Translations under genes and position numbers: made by a program
Notes under the pieces: generated by a model
What the model was told of the DNA's origin: nothing
What the model saw: only the letters and a program-made list of their open reading frames with translations
Database searches by the model: none
Part shown: positions 26,955-37,844 of the stretch, piece after piece
Position numbering within the stretch: the first letter of the stretch is position 1
Layout of the letters: every line of letters begins with the position of its first letter
Source: Pararhizobium sp.
Lineage (GTDB): Bacteria > Pseudomonadota > Alphaproteobacteria > Rhizobiales > Rhizobiaceae
Length of the DNA stretch: 64,000 bases
NCBI GenBank assembly: GCA_017794825.1
Contig: CP051237.1
Coordinates: 3,244,501 to 3,308,500, forward strand
Reading direction: 5' to 3'

Positions 26955-27683
26955 ATGGACAAGTCGAGCAAACAGTCCGTCTTTAACGAAAAGTTGCTCG
27001 GTATTCTCGACAAGGTGGAATATCGCAGAATTTCCTACACTGAAGATTTCGAGGACATCGCCCGGCTGCGTCGAAAGGCTTTCCTTGCGGCCGACATCAT
27101 GCCTTTCCTTGGCGACAGCGCTGTCGACGAGTACGATTTCGATCCGCAGGCCTATGTTTTCGGCGTGTATTATGAGGAAGAACTCGTCAGCACAGTTCGC
27201 ATCCATCATGTCACGCCGGATCATCGCACAAGCCCCGCCAGGAAGGCGTTTCCCGAAGTTCTCGATCCGCTGCTCGACGCAGGCAAGACGATCATCGATC
27301 CGGCGCGTCTCGCGGCCGACCCCGCCATCGTCAGGGAAATCCCGGCGATTCCCTACCTGACGCTGCGCATAGCCACCATGGCGACGGACTACTTCAAGGT
27401 CGACCATTGTCTGGCGTTCGTCAAAACGACGCATGAAGCCTTCTACACGCGCGTATTCGAGGCCTATCGCCTTCTGCAGCCGCAGTACAACTGGAACAAC
27501 TACAACGTCGATGCGGTTTTGCTGTCCGTCAACGTTCCCTCCACCCTTCCGCGACTTTACACGCGGTTTCCGTTTTTCCGCTCGCAGCTCTTCGAACAGA
27601 AAATGATGTTTGCTCCGCACGAAGAGCAGGAAATACCGCCGCTCACCATCCGGCCGACCGCCAAGTATCTGCGCGCCGCATAA
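26955..27683 (+). CDS. N-acyl amino acid synthase FeeM-like protein (GNAT/LuxI-related fold)
   Basis: 242-residue protein resembling the FeeM family, whose members use acyl-ACP to N-acylate amino acids (N-acyl tyrosine being the original case) and share a fold with LuxI-type homoserine lactone synthases and GNAT acetyltransferases. Visible features: YRRISYTEDFEDIARLRRKAFL (substrate entry helix), VFGVYYEEELVSTVRIHHV (central strand with the family arginine), PYLTLRIATMATDYFKVDHC and LAFVKTTHEAFYTRVFEAYR. AGGGG precedes the ATG. No acyl carrier or receptor gene is adjacent. The specific product is unknown; the call as an acyltransferase is firmer than as FeeM. Confidence 0.65.
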   Translation: MDKSSKQSVFNEKLLGILDKVEYRRISYTEDFEDIARLRRKAFLAADIMPFLGDSAVDEYDFDPQAYVFGVYYEEELVSTVRIHHVTPDHRTSPARKAFPEVLDPLLDAGKTIIDPARLAADPAIVREIPAIPYLTLRIATMATDYFKVDHCLAFVKTTHEAFYTRVFEAYRLLQPQYNWNNYNVDAVLLSVNVPSTLPRLYTRFPFFRSQLFEQKMMFAPHEEQEIPPLTIRPTAKYLRAA

Positions 27684-27693
27684 CCGGGAAAGA

Positions 27694-27758
27694 CGCCTTG
27701 CCCTTTGCCCTGCCTTTCGTGTATGCGAAGGGTCTATTCTACGGGAACAGGCAAGGCG
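27694..27758. repeat. inverted repeat CGCCTTGCC / GGCAAGGCG enclosing a second hairpin
   Basis: CGCCTTGCC (27694-27702) is exactly complementary to GGCAAGGCG (27750-27758). The enclosed 47 bases include CCTTTCG and CGAAGGG, which form an inner stem with one G-T pair. It lies right after the FeeM-like stop and 68 bases before the COX4-like start. It may be a transcript-end or attenuating structure; there is no T-run. Confidence 0.4.
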
Positions 27759-27826
27759 GGCTGGGGTGTCCAGTTCGCGTCCGGACTTTCCCGAGGCATG
27801 CGGTCACTTTTGCAGGGAGCATCTTC

Positions 27827-28051
27827 ATGGCTGAAGAATCGACCGGTCCGTTGGAGACCGGAGCCGATATGGATTACGCAGAACACGAAAAAACCTACGA
27901 TATGTTCCTGAGTCTCTCGAAATACGGAACAATGGCCATCATCGTGATTCTCCTGGGCATGGCGATAGGTTTCTTCACGTCGGCGGGCTTTATCTTTTCC
28001 TCGCTTCTCACGATCATCCTCATGATTATCGGCGTCATGCTGCTGAAATGA
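27827..28051 (+). CDS. aa3-type cytochrome c oxidase subunit IV-like small membrane protein
   Basis: 74-residue protein. The N-terminal part DYAEHEKTYDMFLSLSKYGT is the signature of the bacterial aa3-type oxidase subunit IV family (COX4_pro_2), followed by two closely spaced hydrophobic stretches (AIIVILLGMAIGFFT and SSLLTIILMIIGVMLL). The family subunit of Paracoccus/Rhodobacter oxidases has one membrane helix and a structural role. The ATG at 27827 has GGGAG upstream, so the in-frame 43-residue extension from 27698 is rejected. It precedes the transhydrogenase genes by 79 bases; no oxidase catalytic subunits are nearby. Confidence 0.85.
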   Translation: MAEESTGPLETGADMDYAEHEKTYDMFLSLSKYGTMAIIVILLGMAIGFFTSAGFIFSSLLTIILMIIGVMLLK

Positions 28052-28130
28052 TTGCCGCAGGACGTTTGCGGACGGTCGGCGCAAGCCTGCCTCGGCGTTC
28101 TGGCATGTCGTAAACACCGGGGAGATAAAC

Positions 28131-29282
28131 TTGGCCAGTACTGTATTCGTTCCGAAAGAATCTGCTTCCGACGAAAGCCGGGTGGCGGTTTCCACTGACA
28201 CCGTCAAAAAGCTGATCGGGTTGGGGTTCGACGTCTCCGTACAGAAGGGCGCGGGACTGACGTCGCGCATTCCGGACGAGGAATACGCCGCCGCCGGCGC
28301 CAAGCTTGTCACGGCGACGGGCGCCAAAACCGCGGATGTGGTTCTGAAGGTCGCCTGTCCGACGGACGCCGAGATCAAATCCTACAAGAAGGGCGCGGTG
28401 GTGATCGCGACGCTCGACCCCTATTCGAACGGCAAGGCGATCGAGGCCATGGCGACGGCGGGGATTTCGTCATTCGCCATGGAGCTCATGCCGCGCATCA
28501 CCCGCGCACAGTCGATGGACGTGCTGTCGTCACAGGCCAATCTGGCCGGTTACCGCGCAGTCATCGACGCAGCGCATGAATATGACAGGGCCATGCCAAT
28601 GATGATGACCGCCGCCGGCACGGTTCCCGCCGCAAAGGTGTTTGTCATGGGAGCGGGCGTCGCCGGACTTCAGGCGATCGCGACGGCGCGCCGTCTTGGA
28701 GCCGTGGTGTCGGCGACCGATGTGCGGCCGGCAGCGAAGGAACAGGTTGCCTCGCTCGGCGCGAAATTCATCGCCGTCGAAGACGAGGAATTCAAGGCTG
28801 CGGAAACCGCCGGCGGTTACGCCAAGGAAATGTCGAAGGAATACCAGGCCAAGCAGGCGGCGCTGGTGGCCGATCACATCGCCAAACAGGATATCGTCAT
28901 AACCACAGCCCTGATACCGGGCAGGCCGGCGCCAAGGCTGATTACGAAAGACATGCTCAAGGCGATGCGGCCGGGTTCGATATGCGTCGACCTGGCGGTG
29001 GAGCGCGGCGGCAATGTCGAAGGCGCCAAGGCCGGTCAGGTTGCGGAAGTCGAGGGCGTGCGGATCATAGGCTACAACAACGTGCCTGGTCGCGTCGCAG
29101 CCAGCGCTTCACAACTTTACGCGCGCAATCTGATGGCGTTTTTCACAACCCTGGTGGACGCCGAAACCAAGACCGTGTCGATCAATACCGAAGATGAACT
29201 GGTGAAGGCGACGCTGCTGACCCATGATGGAAACGCCGTTCATCCGAATTTCGGCGGGACTGCAAAAGACGGAGGGGCATGA
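28131..29282 (+). CDS. pntAA: proton-translocating NAD(P) transhydrogenase, alpha subunit part 1 (NAD-binding domain I)
   Basis: 383-residue soluble NAD(H)-binding subunit of Re/Si-specific transhydrogenase, which uses proton entry to reduce NADP with NADH. Visible: alanine-dehydrogenase-like N-terminus ([16 protein letters not shown]), AYDR-like [15 protein letters not shown] and the dinucleotide fold [20 protein letters not shown]. The start is TTG at 28131 with GGGGAG six bases upstream, and translation immediately gives [10 protein letters not shown]. The stop overlaps the ATG of pntAB. Split alpha subunit (three-gene form) is usual in alphaproteobacteria. Confidence 0.94.
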   Translation: MASTVFVPKESASDESRVAVSTDTVKKLIGLGFDVSVQKGAGLTSRIPDEEYAAAGAKLVTATGAKTADVVLKVACPTDAEIKSYKKGAVVIATLDPYSNGKAIEAMATAGISSFAMELMPRITRAQSMDVLSSQANLAGYRAVIDAAHEYDRAMPMMMTAAGTVPAAKVFVMGAGVAGLQAIATARRLGAVVSATDVRPAAKEQVASLGAKFIAVEDEEFKAAETAGGYAKEMSKEYQAKQAALVADHIAKQDIVITTALIPGRPAPRLITKDMLKAMRPGSICVDLAVERGGNVEGAKAGQVAEVEGVRIIGYNNVPGRVAASASQLYARNLMAFFTTLVDAETKTVSINTEDELVKATLLTHDGNAVHPNFGGTAKDGGA

Positions 29283-29701
29283 TGGCCGAAACTGCACTCG
29301 ACAAGGCTCTCGAGAGCCTGGAGGCCGCAATTGCAGGCGTGCGCGACGCCGTCGGCGATCTTCCGGGCGCGGCGGAAACCGCCGGAGCCGCAGCTCACGC
29401 GGCAAGCGACGGCGCGATCGATCCGTTCGTCTTCCAGTTCGCGATTTTCGTTCTCGCCATTTTCGTCGGCTACTATGTGGTCTGGTCGGTCACGCCGGCG
29501 CTCCATACGCCGCTGATGGCGGTGACGAACGCCATTTCTTCCGTGATCGTCGTCGGCGCGCTTCTCGCAGTCGGCATATCCGCAAGCGGACTTGCCACGG
29601 GATTTGGCTTCATCGCCCTGGTGCTCGCCTCGGTGAACATATTCGGCGGCTTCCTGGTCACCCAGCGAATGCTCGCCATGTACAAGAAAAAAGACAAGTG
29701 A
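29279..29701 (+). CDS. pntAB: NAD(P) transhydrogenase, alpha subunit part 2 (membrane segment)
   Basis: 140-residue membrane piece of the transhydrogenase proton channel. After an alanine-rich N-terminal tail come four hydrophobic helices, including [40 protein letters not shown] and [19 protein letters not shown], all family-typical. The ATG at 29279 overlaps the pntAA stop; a second ATG follows immediately. It is 10 bases from pntB, so the three genes form an operon. Confidence 0.94.
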   Translation: MMAETALDKALESLEAAIAGVRDAVGDLPGAAETAGAAAHAASDGAIDPFVFQFAIFVLAIFVGYYVVWSVTPALHTPLMAVTNAISSVIVVGALLAVGISASGLATGFGFIALVLASVNIFGGFLVTQRMLAMYKKKDK

Positions 29702-29711
29702 GGGCTGTCGA

Positions 29712-31106
<1,395 letters not shown>

Positions 31107-31117
31107 CACACCGCATC

Positions 31118-31149
31118 CACAGAGACCCGCCAAAGCGCGGGTCGCTGTG
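31118..31149 (+). terminator. hairpin after pntB
   Basis: CACAG-A-GACCCGC (31118-31130) pairs with GCGGGTC-G-CTGTG (31137-31149), 12 base pairs with one A-G mismatch and loop CAAAGC. It lies 12 bases after the pntB stop. The absence of a T-run makes it an atypical terminator. Confidence 0.5.
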
Positions 31150-31172
31150 ATGGCGTCACGTGCGTCAACGAC

Positions 31173-31191
31173 GCGTCGGAAAAACCGACGC
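31173..31191 (-). terminator. hairpin with T-rich loop, possible terminator of TPR lipoprotein gene
   Basis: GCGTCGG and CCGACGC form a perfect 7-bp stem; on the minus strand the loop is TTTTT. It lies 38 bases downstream of the stop of the leftward TPR gene. Similar GTCGG-TTTTT-CCGAC hairpins are common between alphaproteobacterial genes. Confidence 0.35.
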
Positions 31192-31228
31192 CCGCGCGCA
31201 CTTCTCAAACTATTCGAAAAAGATCCGG

Positions 31229-32068
31229 TCAGCTTACCCGGGCGAGGCCGTCCTTGGCGGGCTTGTAGTCGGGGTCGAGCCGCGCCGCATGGGCGTAGGA
31301 CCGCTTGGCCTTCGCCAGATCGCCGCGCTTCTCGTAGACCAGACCCTGATTGACCCAGGCCTCGGCGATCGTCTTGTCGAGATCAAGCGCCTTGTTGATG
31401 TCGGCGAATGCATTCTCGTCGTCGCCCTGGGCGAGATAGGACAGGCCGCGGTTGCTGTAGGGCAGAGGCGCGTTCGGCGACAGCGATATGGCGGTCGAGA
31501 AATCCTCGATCGCCTGCTTGTGCTGTCCGCGAGTCTGGTAGATCAGGCCGCGATTGTTGTAGGCGCGGGGATCCGTCGTGTCGAGATTGATCGCCGCCTG
31601 GAAATCGTTGAACGCATTGTTGGTCTGGCCGGCCTGGCGGTACATGTTGCCGCGGCCGATATAGGCGACGTCGTAATTCGGATTGATGCGCAGGGCCTTG
31701 TTGTAGTCATTAGAGGCGGCGGCCAGGTCGCCCATGCCGCGATAGACGAGCGCGCGATTGGCGTAGGCCTGGTAGTAGTTCGGATCTATGGAGATGGCCT
31801 TGTCGAAATCCGCGAGCGCCTTGCTGAACTCTCCGGCCCGACCATAGGCGCTGCCGCGCACATTGTAGGCTTTGGGATCGTTGGGGTTGTTGCGGATCAC
31901 GTTGGTGAGCGACGAGATGTTCTCCTGGGTTCCCTGAGCCTCGTCGATGCTGATAACGTCGACCGGACCGGTCGTCGAGCAGCCCGCCGCCGCCAGCATG
32001 GTCGACGCCGCAAGCAGCATGGCTGCGGCCTTCAATCGTCTTTCACCTTTTCGATGGATGGCGTTCAC
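31229..32068 (-). CDS. tetratricopeptide-repeat lipoprotein
   Basis: 279-residue lipoprotein. A basic N-terminus and hydrophobic core end in a lipobox LAAAGC with the lipidated cysteine at residue 30, so the mature protein is membrane-anchored in the periplasm. The rest is about six TPR units of 34 residues, recognised by repeated AYxNRGxxYxxxGxxxxAxxDFxxAIxLxPN, for example AYANRALVYRGMGDLAAASNDYNKAL and PYSNRGLSYLAQGDDENAFADI in overlapping positions. It likely serves in protein assembly at the envelope. Lies downstream of, and on the same strand as, the S21 gene with 109 bases between. Confidence 0.9.
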   Translation of the reverse strand: MNAIHRKGERRLKAAAMLLAASTMLAAAGCSTTGPVDVISIDEAQGTQENISSLTNVIRNNPNDPKAYNVRGSAYGRAGEFSKALADFDKAISIDPNYYQAYANRALVYRGMGDLAAASNDYNKALRINPNYDVAYIGRGNMYRQAGQTNNAFNDFQAAINLDTTDPRAYNNRGLIYQTRGQHKQAIEDFSTAISLSPNAPLPYSNRGLSYLAQGDDENAFADINKALDLDKTIAEAWVNQGLVYEKRGDLAKAKRSYAHAARLDPDYKPAKDGLARVS

Positions 32069-32177
32069 CCGGGATCCCCGTTCAATCGTTTCTCAATGCC
32101 GCTTGTCAAAAAGGGCGGCGGCGAACGTGTCGCCCCGCCCAGCAAAACGCGCAAAAACGTTTGAATGATGGCAGGCT

Positions 32178-32411
32178 TCAGCGACCGCTGCGACCGCCGA
32201 GCAGACCTTCGCGCTGCGCCCGCTTGCGCGCCAGCTTGCGAACACGGCGAACGGCCTCGGCCTTTTCACGCGCGCGCTTCTGCGAGGGCTTCTCATAAAA
32301 ATCACGCATCTTCATTTCGCGGAAAATGCCTTCGCGCTGCATCTTTTTCTTCAGAGCGCGGAGCGCCTGGTCTACATTGTTGTCGCGGACAAGTACCTGC
32401 ACCTTAGTCAC
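32178..32411 (-). CDS. rpsU: 30S ribosomal protein S21
   Basis: 77-residue small-subunit protein S21. The sequence after the start, [21 protein letters not shown], then [19 protein letters not shown] and a highly basic tail [17 protein letters not shown], is the alphaproteobacterial S21 type. The start is GTG at 32411 just behind GGAAGGAAC; an in-frame TTG at 32453 would add an unrelated arginine-rich extension and is rejected. S21 takes part in mRNA selection during initiation. Confidence 0.93.
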   Translation of the reverse strand: MTKVQVLVRDNNVDQALRALKKKMQREGIFREMKMRDFYEKPSQKRAREKAEAVRRVRKLARKRAQREGLLGGRSGR

Positions 32412-32453
32412 GTTCCTTCCGGTTGATGTTCGGCGGCGGCGCCGCGCGGACAA

Positions 32454-32730
32454 TCGGGATCTATCGAAAAAAATTAGGACAAATGCCTACCTCGCGAAAG
32501 TCTGAAGACCTCACGGTTGCGGTGCCTCTACCAGAGTTGCGCGGTCAAGTCCATAGCTGGCCACCGTAAACGGCAAGTTTGGTCCAAATTTGTCCGCCTT
32601 GAAGACAATGACGGAAATTGCGCGGCGCTGAACGTCGCAAAGAAAGCATCATGGCCCCTCCAAATCTGCGAACAGATGCAGAGCCGGGCCGAAACATGAT
32701 CGGCCGTGAGACCGGGAGTTCGACGTATCG
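32454..32730. other. intergenic region upstream of rpsU and soxB
   Basis: 277 bases between divergent genes. It should hold the promoters for rpsU and soxB. The only structure noted is TTTGG-T-CCAAA at 32578-32588 and a distant GGACAAAT/ATTTGTCC pair (about 32478 and 32587); neither is convincing as an operator. Confidence 0.3.
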
Positions 32731-33984
32731 ATGCGGAAATACTCGATTGTCGCCGTCGCGCGCGAGGCAATGCGCGGACACAAGGGCTGGCCGAAACAGT
32801 GGACTTCGCCTGAGCCGAAGACACAATACGACGTCATCATCATCGGCGGCGGCGGACACGGCCTGGGAACCGCCTATTATCTGGCGAGCAAGCACGGCGT
32901 CCGCAATGTCGCGGTGCTGGAGAAGAGCTGGCTCGGCGGTGGAAACACCGGACGCAACACCACGATCATTCGCTCCAACTACCTATATGACGAGAGCGCC
33001 GGTCTCTACAATCATGCGATCAAGCTCTGGGACGGCCTCAGCCAGGAACTCAATTACAACGTCATGTATTCCGCGCGCGGCGTGATGATGCTCGCCCACA
33101 ATGTGCATGACGTGCAGGGGGCGCAGCGCCACATCCACGCCAACCGGCTGAACGGGGTGCAGAACGAGTGGCTGACGCCGGAGCAGGCGAAGGCCTATTG
33201 CCCGCCGCTCAACATATCGCAAACGGCCCGCTATCCGGTGATGGGGGCCGCTCTGCAACGCGTCGGCGGCGTCGCGCGCCATGATGCGGTCGCCTGGGGT
33301 TATGCGCGCGGCGCGTCGGACCGCGGCGTCGATATCATCCAGAACTGCGAGGTAACGGGGATCAAGCGCGGATCGACCGGCGCCGTGGAAGGCGTCGAGA
33401 CAACGCGCGGCTTCATCGGCGCGAAGAAGGTCGGCGTCGTGGCGGCCGGTCACAGTTCGGTCCTGATGCAGATGGCCGGCGTCCGCATGCCGCTAGAGAG
33501 CTTTCCGCTGCAGGCCCTCGTGTCCGAACCGGTCAAGCCGGTGTTTCCCTGCGTCGTCATGTCGAACACGGTGCACGCCTATATCTCCCAGTCCGACAAG
33601 GGCGAACTGGTGATCGGCGCCGGCACCGACCAATACACCTCCTATTCCCAGACCGGGGGGCTGCACATCATCAGCCATACGCTCGATGCGATCTGCGAGA
33701 TGTTTCCGATCTTCACGCGCATGAAGATGCTGCGGTCCTGGGGCGGCATCGTCGACGTGACGCCCGACCGGTCGCCGATACTGGCGAAAACGCCTGTGCC
33801 CGGCCTCTATGTGAATTGCGGATGGGGGACCGGCGGCTTCAAGGCGACGCCGGGATCGGCCGATGTGTTTGCGCATACGATCGCCAATGACGCGCCGCAT
33901 CCGATCAATGCGCCATTCACGCTGGAACGCTTCCGCACCGGAAGGCTGATCGACGAGGCCGCTGCCGCGGCTGTGGCTCACTGA
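32731..33984 (+). CDS. soxB: sarcosine oxidase subunit beta
   Basis: 417-residue FAD-linked subunit of heterotetrameric sarcosine oxidase, which oxidatively demethylates N-methylglycine with tetrahydrofolate as acceptor. The dinucleotide fold [19 protein letters not shown] (34-52), [22 protein letters not shown] and the C-terminal [20 protein letters not shown] are diagnostic of SoxB. The ATG at 32731 gives the family N-terminus [20 protein letters not shown]. First gene of the soxBDAG operon, consistent with glycine betaine or choline catabolism. Confidence 0.95.
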   Translation: MRKYSIVAVAREAMRGHKGWPKQWTSPEPKTQYDVIIIGGGGHGLGTAYYLASKHGVRNVAVLEKSWLGGGNTGRNTTIIRSNYLYDESAGLYNHAIKLWDGLSQELNYNVMYSARGVMMLAHNVHDVQGAQRHIHANRLNGVQNEWLTPEQAKAYCPPLNISQTARYPVMGAALQRVGGVARHDAVAWGYARGASDRGVDIIQNCEVTGIKRGSTGAVEGVETTRGFIGAKKVGVVAAGHSSVLMQMAGVRMPLESFPLQALVSEPVKPVFPCVVMSNTVHAYISQSDKGELVIGAGTDQYTSYSQTGGLHIISHTLDAICEMFPIFTRMKMLRSWGGIVDVTPDRSPILAKTPVPGLYVNCGWGTGGFKATPGSADVFAHTIANDAPHPINAPFTLERFRTGRLIDEAAAAAVAH

Positions 33985-34004
33985 ACGAATTCAGGGTCAA
34001 AGAC

Positions 34005-34313
34005 ATGCTTCTCATATACTGCCCCTACTGCCAGGAAGAACGGCCCGAACTGGAGTTCGCCCATGCGGGCGAGGCGCATATCGCGCGGCCGACCAACATG
34101 GCCGATATAAGCGACGAGGAGTTCGAGACCTTCTTCTTCATCCGGTCCAATCCGAAGGGCCTGGTCTATGAGCGCTGGCGGCACGTCCATGGCTGTGGGT
34201 GCTTCTTCAACGCCGCGCGCGACACCGTGTCCGACAAGTTTCTCGCGACCTACAAGACCGGCGAACCGAAACCCGACATTGATTCTCTCACCAAAAAGGG
34301 AGAAGCGAAATGA
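34005..34313 (+). CDS. soxD: sarcosine oxidase subunit delta
   Basis: 102-residue zinc-binding subunit. The ligands are visible in LLIYCPYCQEERPELEF and WRHVHGCGCFFNAARDT (C6, C9 and the His/Cys group). Its stop region overlaps the start of soxA by four bases (ATGA), and it lies 20 bases after soxB. Length is normal for SoxD. Confidence 0.94.
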   Translation: MLLIYCPYCQEERPELEFAHAGEAHIARPTNMADISDEEFETFFFIRSNPKGLVYERWRHVHGCGCFFNAARDTVSDKFLATYKTGEPKPDIDSLTKKGEAK

Positions 34314-37297
34314 GCGGAGCCAACCGGATCGCGGGCGCAGGGCGGCTGACGCCTGCAAGAAAAGTGCGTTTTACTTTCGACGGCGAGATCTATACGGCGC
34401 TGGAAGGCGACACGCTCGCCTCGGCGCTGCTCGCCAACGGCGTGCACCTGATGGGCCGGTCCTTCAAGTATCACCGGCCGCGCGGTGTGCTGGGCGCCGG
34501 TTCGGAAGAGCCGAACGCGCTGATGGATATTTCGCGCGACAGCGCCCGTCGCCAGCCGAATGTCCGGGCCACCGTTCAGGAGGTCTTCGATGGCATGCGG
34601 GCGAGGTCCCAGAACCGCTGGCCTTCGCTCGCCTTCGACGTCGGCGCCGTCAACGACATGCTGTCTCCGATGTTCGCCGCGGGGTTCTACTACAAGACCT
34701 TCATGTGGCCGAAAGCCGCCTGGCGGAAGCTCTACGAGCCTTTCATCCGCGGCGCGGCCGGTCTCGGCGTCGCGCCGGACGAACCCGATCCGGACCACTA
34801 TTCCGGCCGCTACGAACATGTCGACGTTCTGGTGATCGGCGCCGGCGCCGCGGGGCTTTCGGCAGCGCTTGCCGCGGCGCTGAGCGGCGCCAGCGTGCTT
34901 CTGTGCGACGAGCAGGCGGGAACGGGCGGCGCGCTGCGTTATGACGCCGGCGTCACGATCGACGGCGAAAACGGCTATGACTGGGCGCAGAGAACGACTG
35001 CGAAACTCGCCGCCATGGAGAATGTCCGCGTGCTCACGCGCACGACGGCCTTCGGCTACTACGCGCAGAATTTCGTGGCGTTGTGCGAACGGGTGACCGA
35101 TCATCTTGCGGCTCCGGAACCTGATCTTCCGCGCGAGCGGCTCTGGCAGGTGCGCGCCCGCAAGGTGATCCTGGCGACAGGGGCGATCGAGCGTCATATG
35201 GTATTCGCCGACAATGACCGTCCCGGAATCATGCTGGCCTCGGCCGCCCGCGCCTATCTCAACCACTATGGGGTGGCCGTGGGTTCGAAGGTCGGGGTCT
35301 ACACGGCCAATGATTCAGCCTACGCCGCGGCATTCGATCTCGCGCGCGCCGGCGTCTCAGTGCCGGCGATCGTCGATATGCGCGATGCTCCCGGCGAGGG
35401 ACTGTTGTCGACGGCCGCCGATCTCGGAGTTGACGTAATGACAGCGAGCGCCGTGGTTGGCGCCAAGGGCAGACGGCGCATTTCCTCGATGACCGTGGAA
35501 GGCGCGCGCGGCAAGACGCAGATACCGGTCGACGCGCTGATCACGTCCGCCGGCTGGACGCCCGCCGTGCATCTCTATTCCCAGTCCCGGGGCAAGGTGG
35601 TCTGGGACCCGGCTTCGGAGCGCTTTCTGCCGGGCGACAACGTGCAGGAATCCGTTTCGGTCGGCGGCTGCAACGGCGCGACCGATCTGCAGGAAACGAT
35701 CGATGAGGCGATCGCAGCGGGACGCAGCGCGGCCCTTGGCGCCGGCAAGTCGAAGCGGCTCTCGTTGCGCATGGAGGCATCAGGCGCCATCGACTGGTCC
35801 GGCGGCATGTCGGGCAGCGCAAAGGGCGCCGGCGCTGACAGCACGGCCAAGGCGTTCGTCGATTTCCAGAACGACGTGACGGCGAAGGACATCCGGCTCG
35901 CGGTGCGCGAGGGCATGCATTCCATCGAGCACGTCAAGCGCTTCACAACCAACGGAATGGCCTCAGATCAGGGCAAGACGTCGAACATTCACGGGCTGGC
36001 GATTGCGGCGGAATCACTCGGTCGCCAGATGCCGGAGGTCGGCCTCACGACTTTCCGGCCGCCCTACACGCCGGTCACCTATGGCACGATCGTCAATCAC
36101 AGTCGCGGCAAGCTCTTCGATCCGGCCCGCAAGACATTCAGTCATGCGTGGTCGACGAAGCGGGGCGCCGTGTTCGAGGATGTCGGCAACTGGAAACGCG
36201 CCTGGTATTTCCCGCGCGCCGGCGAGGACATCCACGCCGCCGTCAGTCGCGAATGCAGGACCGTGCGCGAGACGGCCGGCGTTTTCGACGCCTCGACGCT
36301 CGGCAAGATCGAGGTGGTGGGGCCGGACGCGGCGAAGTTCCTCGATCTGATCTACACGAACGGCTGGCAGAAACTGGCGCCTGGTCGCTGCAAATACGGG
36401 ATCATGCTGCGCGAGGACGGCTTCATCTATGATGACGGGGTCGTCGCCCGCATGGCGGAAGACCGCTTCCACGTGACCACAACGACCGGCGGCGCGCCGC
36501 GCGTTCTCAATCACATGGAAGACTATCTCCAGACGGAGTTTCCAGACCTCGACGTCTGGCTGACATCGACCACGGAACAGTGGGCGGTGATCGCGGTGCA
36601 GGGTCCGAAGGCGCGCGACATCATTGCGCCGCTGGTGGACGGCATCGACCTTTCGAACGACGCCATGCCGCATATGAGCGTGCGCGAAGGCGCGATCTGC
36701 GGCGCGCCGACGCGGCTGTTCCGGGTTTCCTTCACCGGCGAGCCGGGCTACGAAATCAACGTGCCGGCGCATTACGGACAGGCTGTGCTGGAAGCGGTCT
36801 GGAAACAGGCCGAGCCGCTTGGCGCCTGCGCCTACGGCACCGAAACCATGCATGTGCTGCGCGCCGAAAAAGGCTTCATCATCGTCGGTCAGGACACCGA
36901 CGGCACGGTGACGCCTCACGACGCCGGCCTTGGTTGGGCGATCGCGAAGAGCAAGCCGGATTTCGTCGGGATCCGCGGTCTGAAACGGCCCGATCTCGTG
37001 GCGGGCGGACGCAAGCAGCTTGTCGGGCTGAAGACGAAAAATCCGGAGACGGTGCTGGAAGAGGGGGCGCAGATCGTGGCCGACCCGAACCAGCAGACGC
37101 CGATGACGATGCTCGGCCACGTCACGTCATCCTACTGGTCTCCCAATTGCGGCCGCTCCATCGCCATGGCGCTGGTCGCAGGCGGACGGGATCGCATCGG
37201 CGACACATTGTACGTTCCGATGCCGGATCGCACGATCGAAGTGGAAGTCACGGGAACGGTTTTCTTCGACGAGAAGGGGGAGCGCGTCAATGGTTGA
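34310..37297 (+). CDS. soxA: sarcosine oxidase subunit alpha
   Basis: 995-residue large subunit. The N-terminal part has a ferredoxin-like [2Fe-2S] fold relic (RKVRFTFDGEIYTALEGDTLASALLANG), then an NAD-binding fold LVIGAGAAGLSAALAAALSG (about 174-193), and from about residue 590 a GcvT-like folate-binding domain (FRPPYTPVTYG ... AVIAVQGPKARDI ... EPGYEINVPAHYG). Methylene-tetrahydrofolate forms in the C-terminal part. Overlaps soxD upstream and soxG downstream, so all subunits are made together. Confidence 0.95.
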   Translation: MSGANRIAGAGRLTPARKVRFTFDGEIYTALEGDTLASALLANGVHLMGRSFKYHRPRGVLGAGSEEPNALMDISRDSARRQPNVRATVQEVFDGMRARSQNRWPSLAFDVGAVNDMLSPMFAAGFYYKTFMWPKAAWRKLYEPFIRGAAGLGVAPDEPDPDHYSGRYEHVDVLVIGAGAAGLSAALAAALSGASVLLCDEQAGTGGALRYDAGVTIDGENGYDWAQRTTAKLAAMENVRVLTRTTAFGYYAQNFVALCERVTDHLAAPEPDLPRERLWQVRARKVILATGAIERHMVFADNDRPGIMLASAARAYLNHYGVAVGSKVGVYTANDSAYAAAFDLARAGVSVPAIVDMRDAPGEGLLSTAADLGVDVMTASAVVGAKGRRRISSMTVEGARGKTQIPVDALITSAGWTPAVHLYSQSRGKVVWDPASERFLPGDNVQESVSVGGCNGATDLQETIDEAIAAGRSAALGAGKSKRLSLRMEASGAIDWSGGMSGSAKGAGADSTAKAFVDFQNDVTAKDIRLAVREGMHSIEHVKRFTTNGMASDQGKTSNIHGLAIAAESLGRQMPEVGLTTFRPPYTPVTYGTIVNHSRGKLFDPARKTFSHAWSTKRGAVFEDVGNWKRAWYFPRAGEDIHAAVSRECRTVRETAGVFDASTLGKIEVVGPDAAKFLDLIYTNGWQKLAPGRCKYGIMLREDGFIYDDGVVARMAEDRFHVTTTTGGAPRVLNHMEDYLQTEFPDLDVWLTSTTEQWAVIAVQGPKARDIIAPLVDGIDLSNDAMPHMSVREGAICGAPTRLFRVSFTGEPGYEINVPAHYGQAVLEAVWKQAEPLGACAYGTETMHVLRAEKGFIIVGQDTDGTVTPHDAGLGWAIAKSKPDFVGIRGLKRPDLVAGGRKQLVGLKTKNPETVLEEGAQIVADPNQQTPMTMLGHVTSSYWSPNCGRSIAMALVAGGRDRIGDTLYVPMPDRTIEVEVTGTVFFDEKGERVNG

Positions 37298-37844
37298 GAC
37301 CGCCGCAATGATCCTGCCCCATGAGGGCAACGTCGCCGGATCGGGCGTCGTCACGATAGCGCCCGCCGCCTTTTCAAGCCGCCTTTCGCTCAGGGCCCGT
37401 CCGGAAGCCGTCGGACCGCTGTCCAGGGCGCTCGGCGTGAAACTGCCGGAGGCGCCGAAGACATCCGCCCGGTCCAGAAACGGCAAACGGACGGCGTTGT
37501 GGCTCGGACCGGACGAGTGGCTGTTGATCGATGAGGCCGGCGCCGACCTGATGGAGTCGTGCGCCAAGGTCAAACAGCTTCACGCGGCTGTTGACGTCTC
37601 GCATCGCAATGTCGCCCTGATCGTTTCGGGAAAGGGAGCAGAGGCCGCGCTCAAGGCCGGCTGTCCGCAGAACCTGTCGCCGGAAACGTTTCCGGTCGGA
37701 GCCTGTTCGCGCACAATGCTCGGAAAGGTCGAGGTCGTGCTTCTGCGGGAAGATGCGGAAACCTTCCGCGTGGAGCACTGGCGCTCCTTCTCCGACTATG
37801 TATTCGGGTTTCTTGCGGAAGCCATCCGCGACACCGTCATTTAG
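37290..37844 (+). CDS. soxG: sarcosine oxidase subunit gamma
   Basis: 184-residue GcvT-related subunit. Family features are LGPDEWLLIDEAG, AAVDVSHRNVALIVSGKGAEAALKAGCP and CSRTMLGKVEVVLLRED. The ATG at 37290 overlaps the soxA stop by eight bases. It converges with the MaoC gene, sharing eight bases at the 3' ends. The purU gene that often follows soxG is not present. Confidence 0.92.
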   Translation: MVETAAMILPHEGNVAGSGVVTIAPAAFSSRLSLRARPEAVGPLSRALGVKLPEAPKTSARSRNGKRTALWLGPDEWLLIDEAGADLMESCAKVKQLHAAVDVSHRNVALIVSGKGAEAALKAGCPQNLSPETFPVGACSRTMLGKVEVVLLREDAETFRVEHWRSFSDYVFGFLAEAIRDTVI

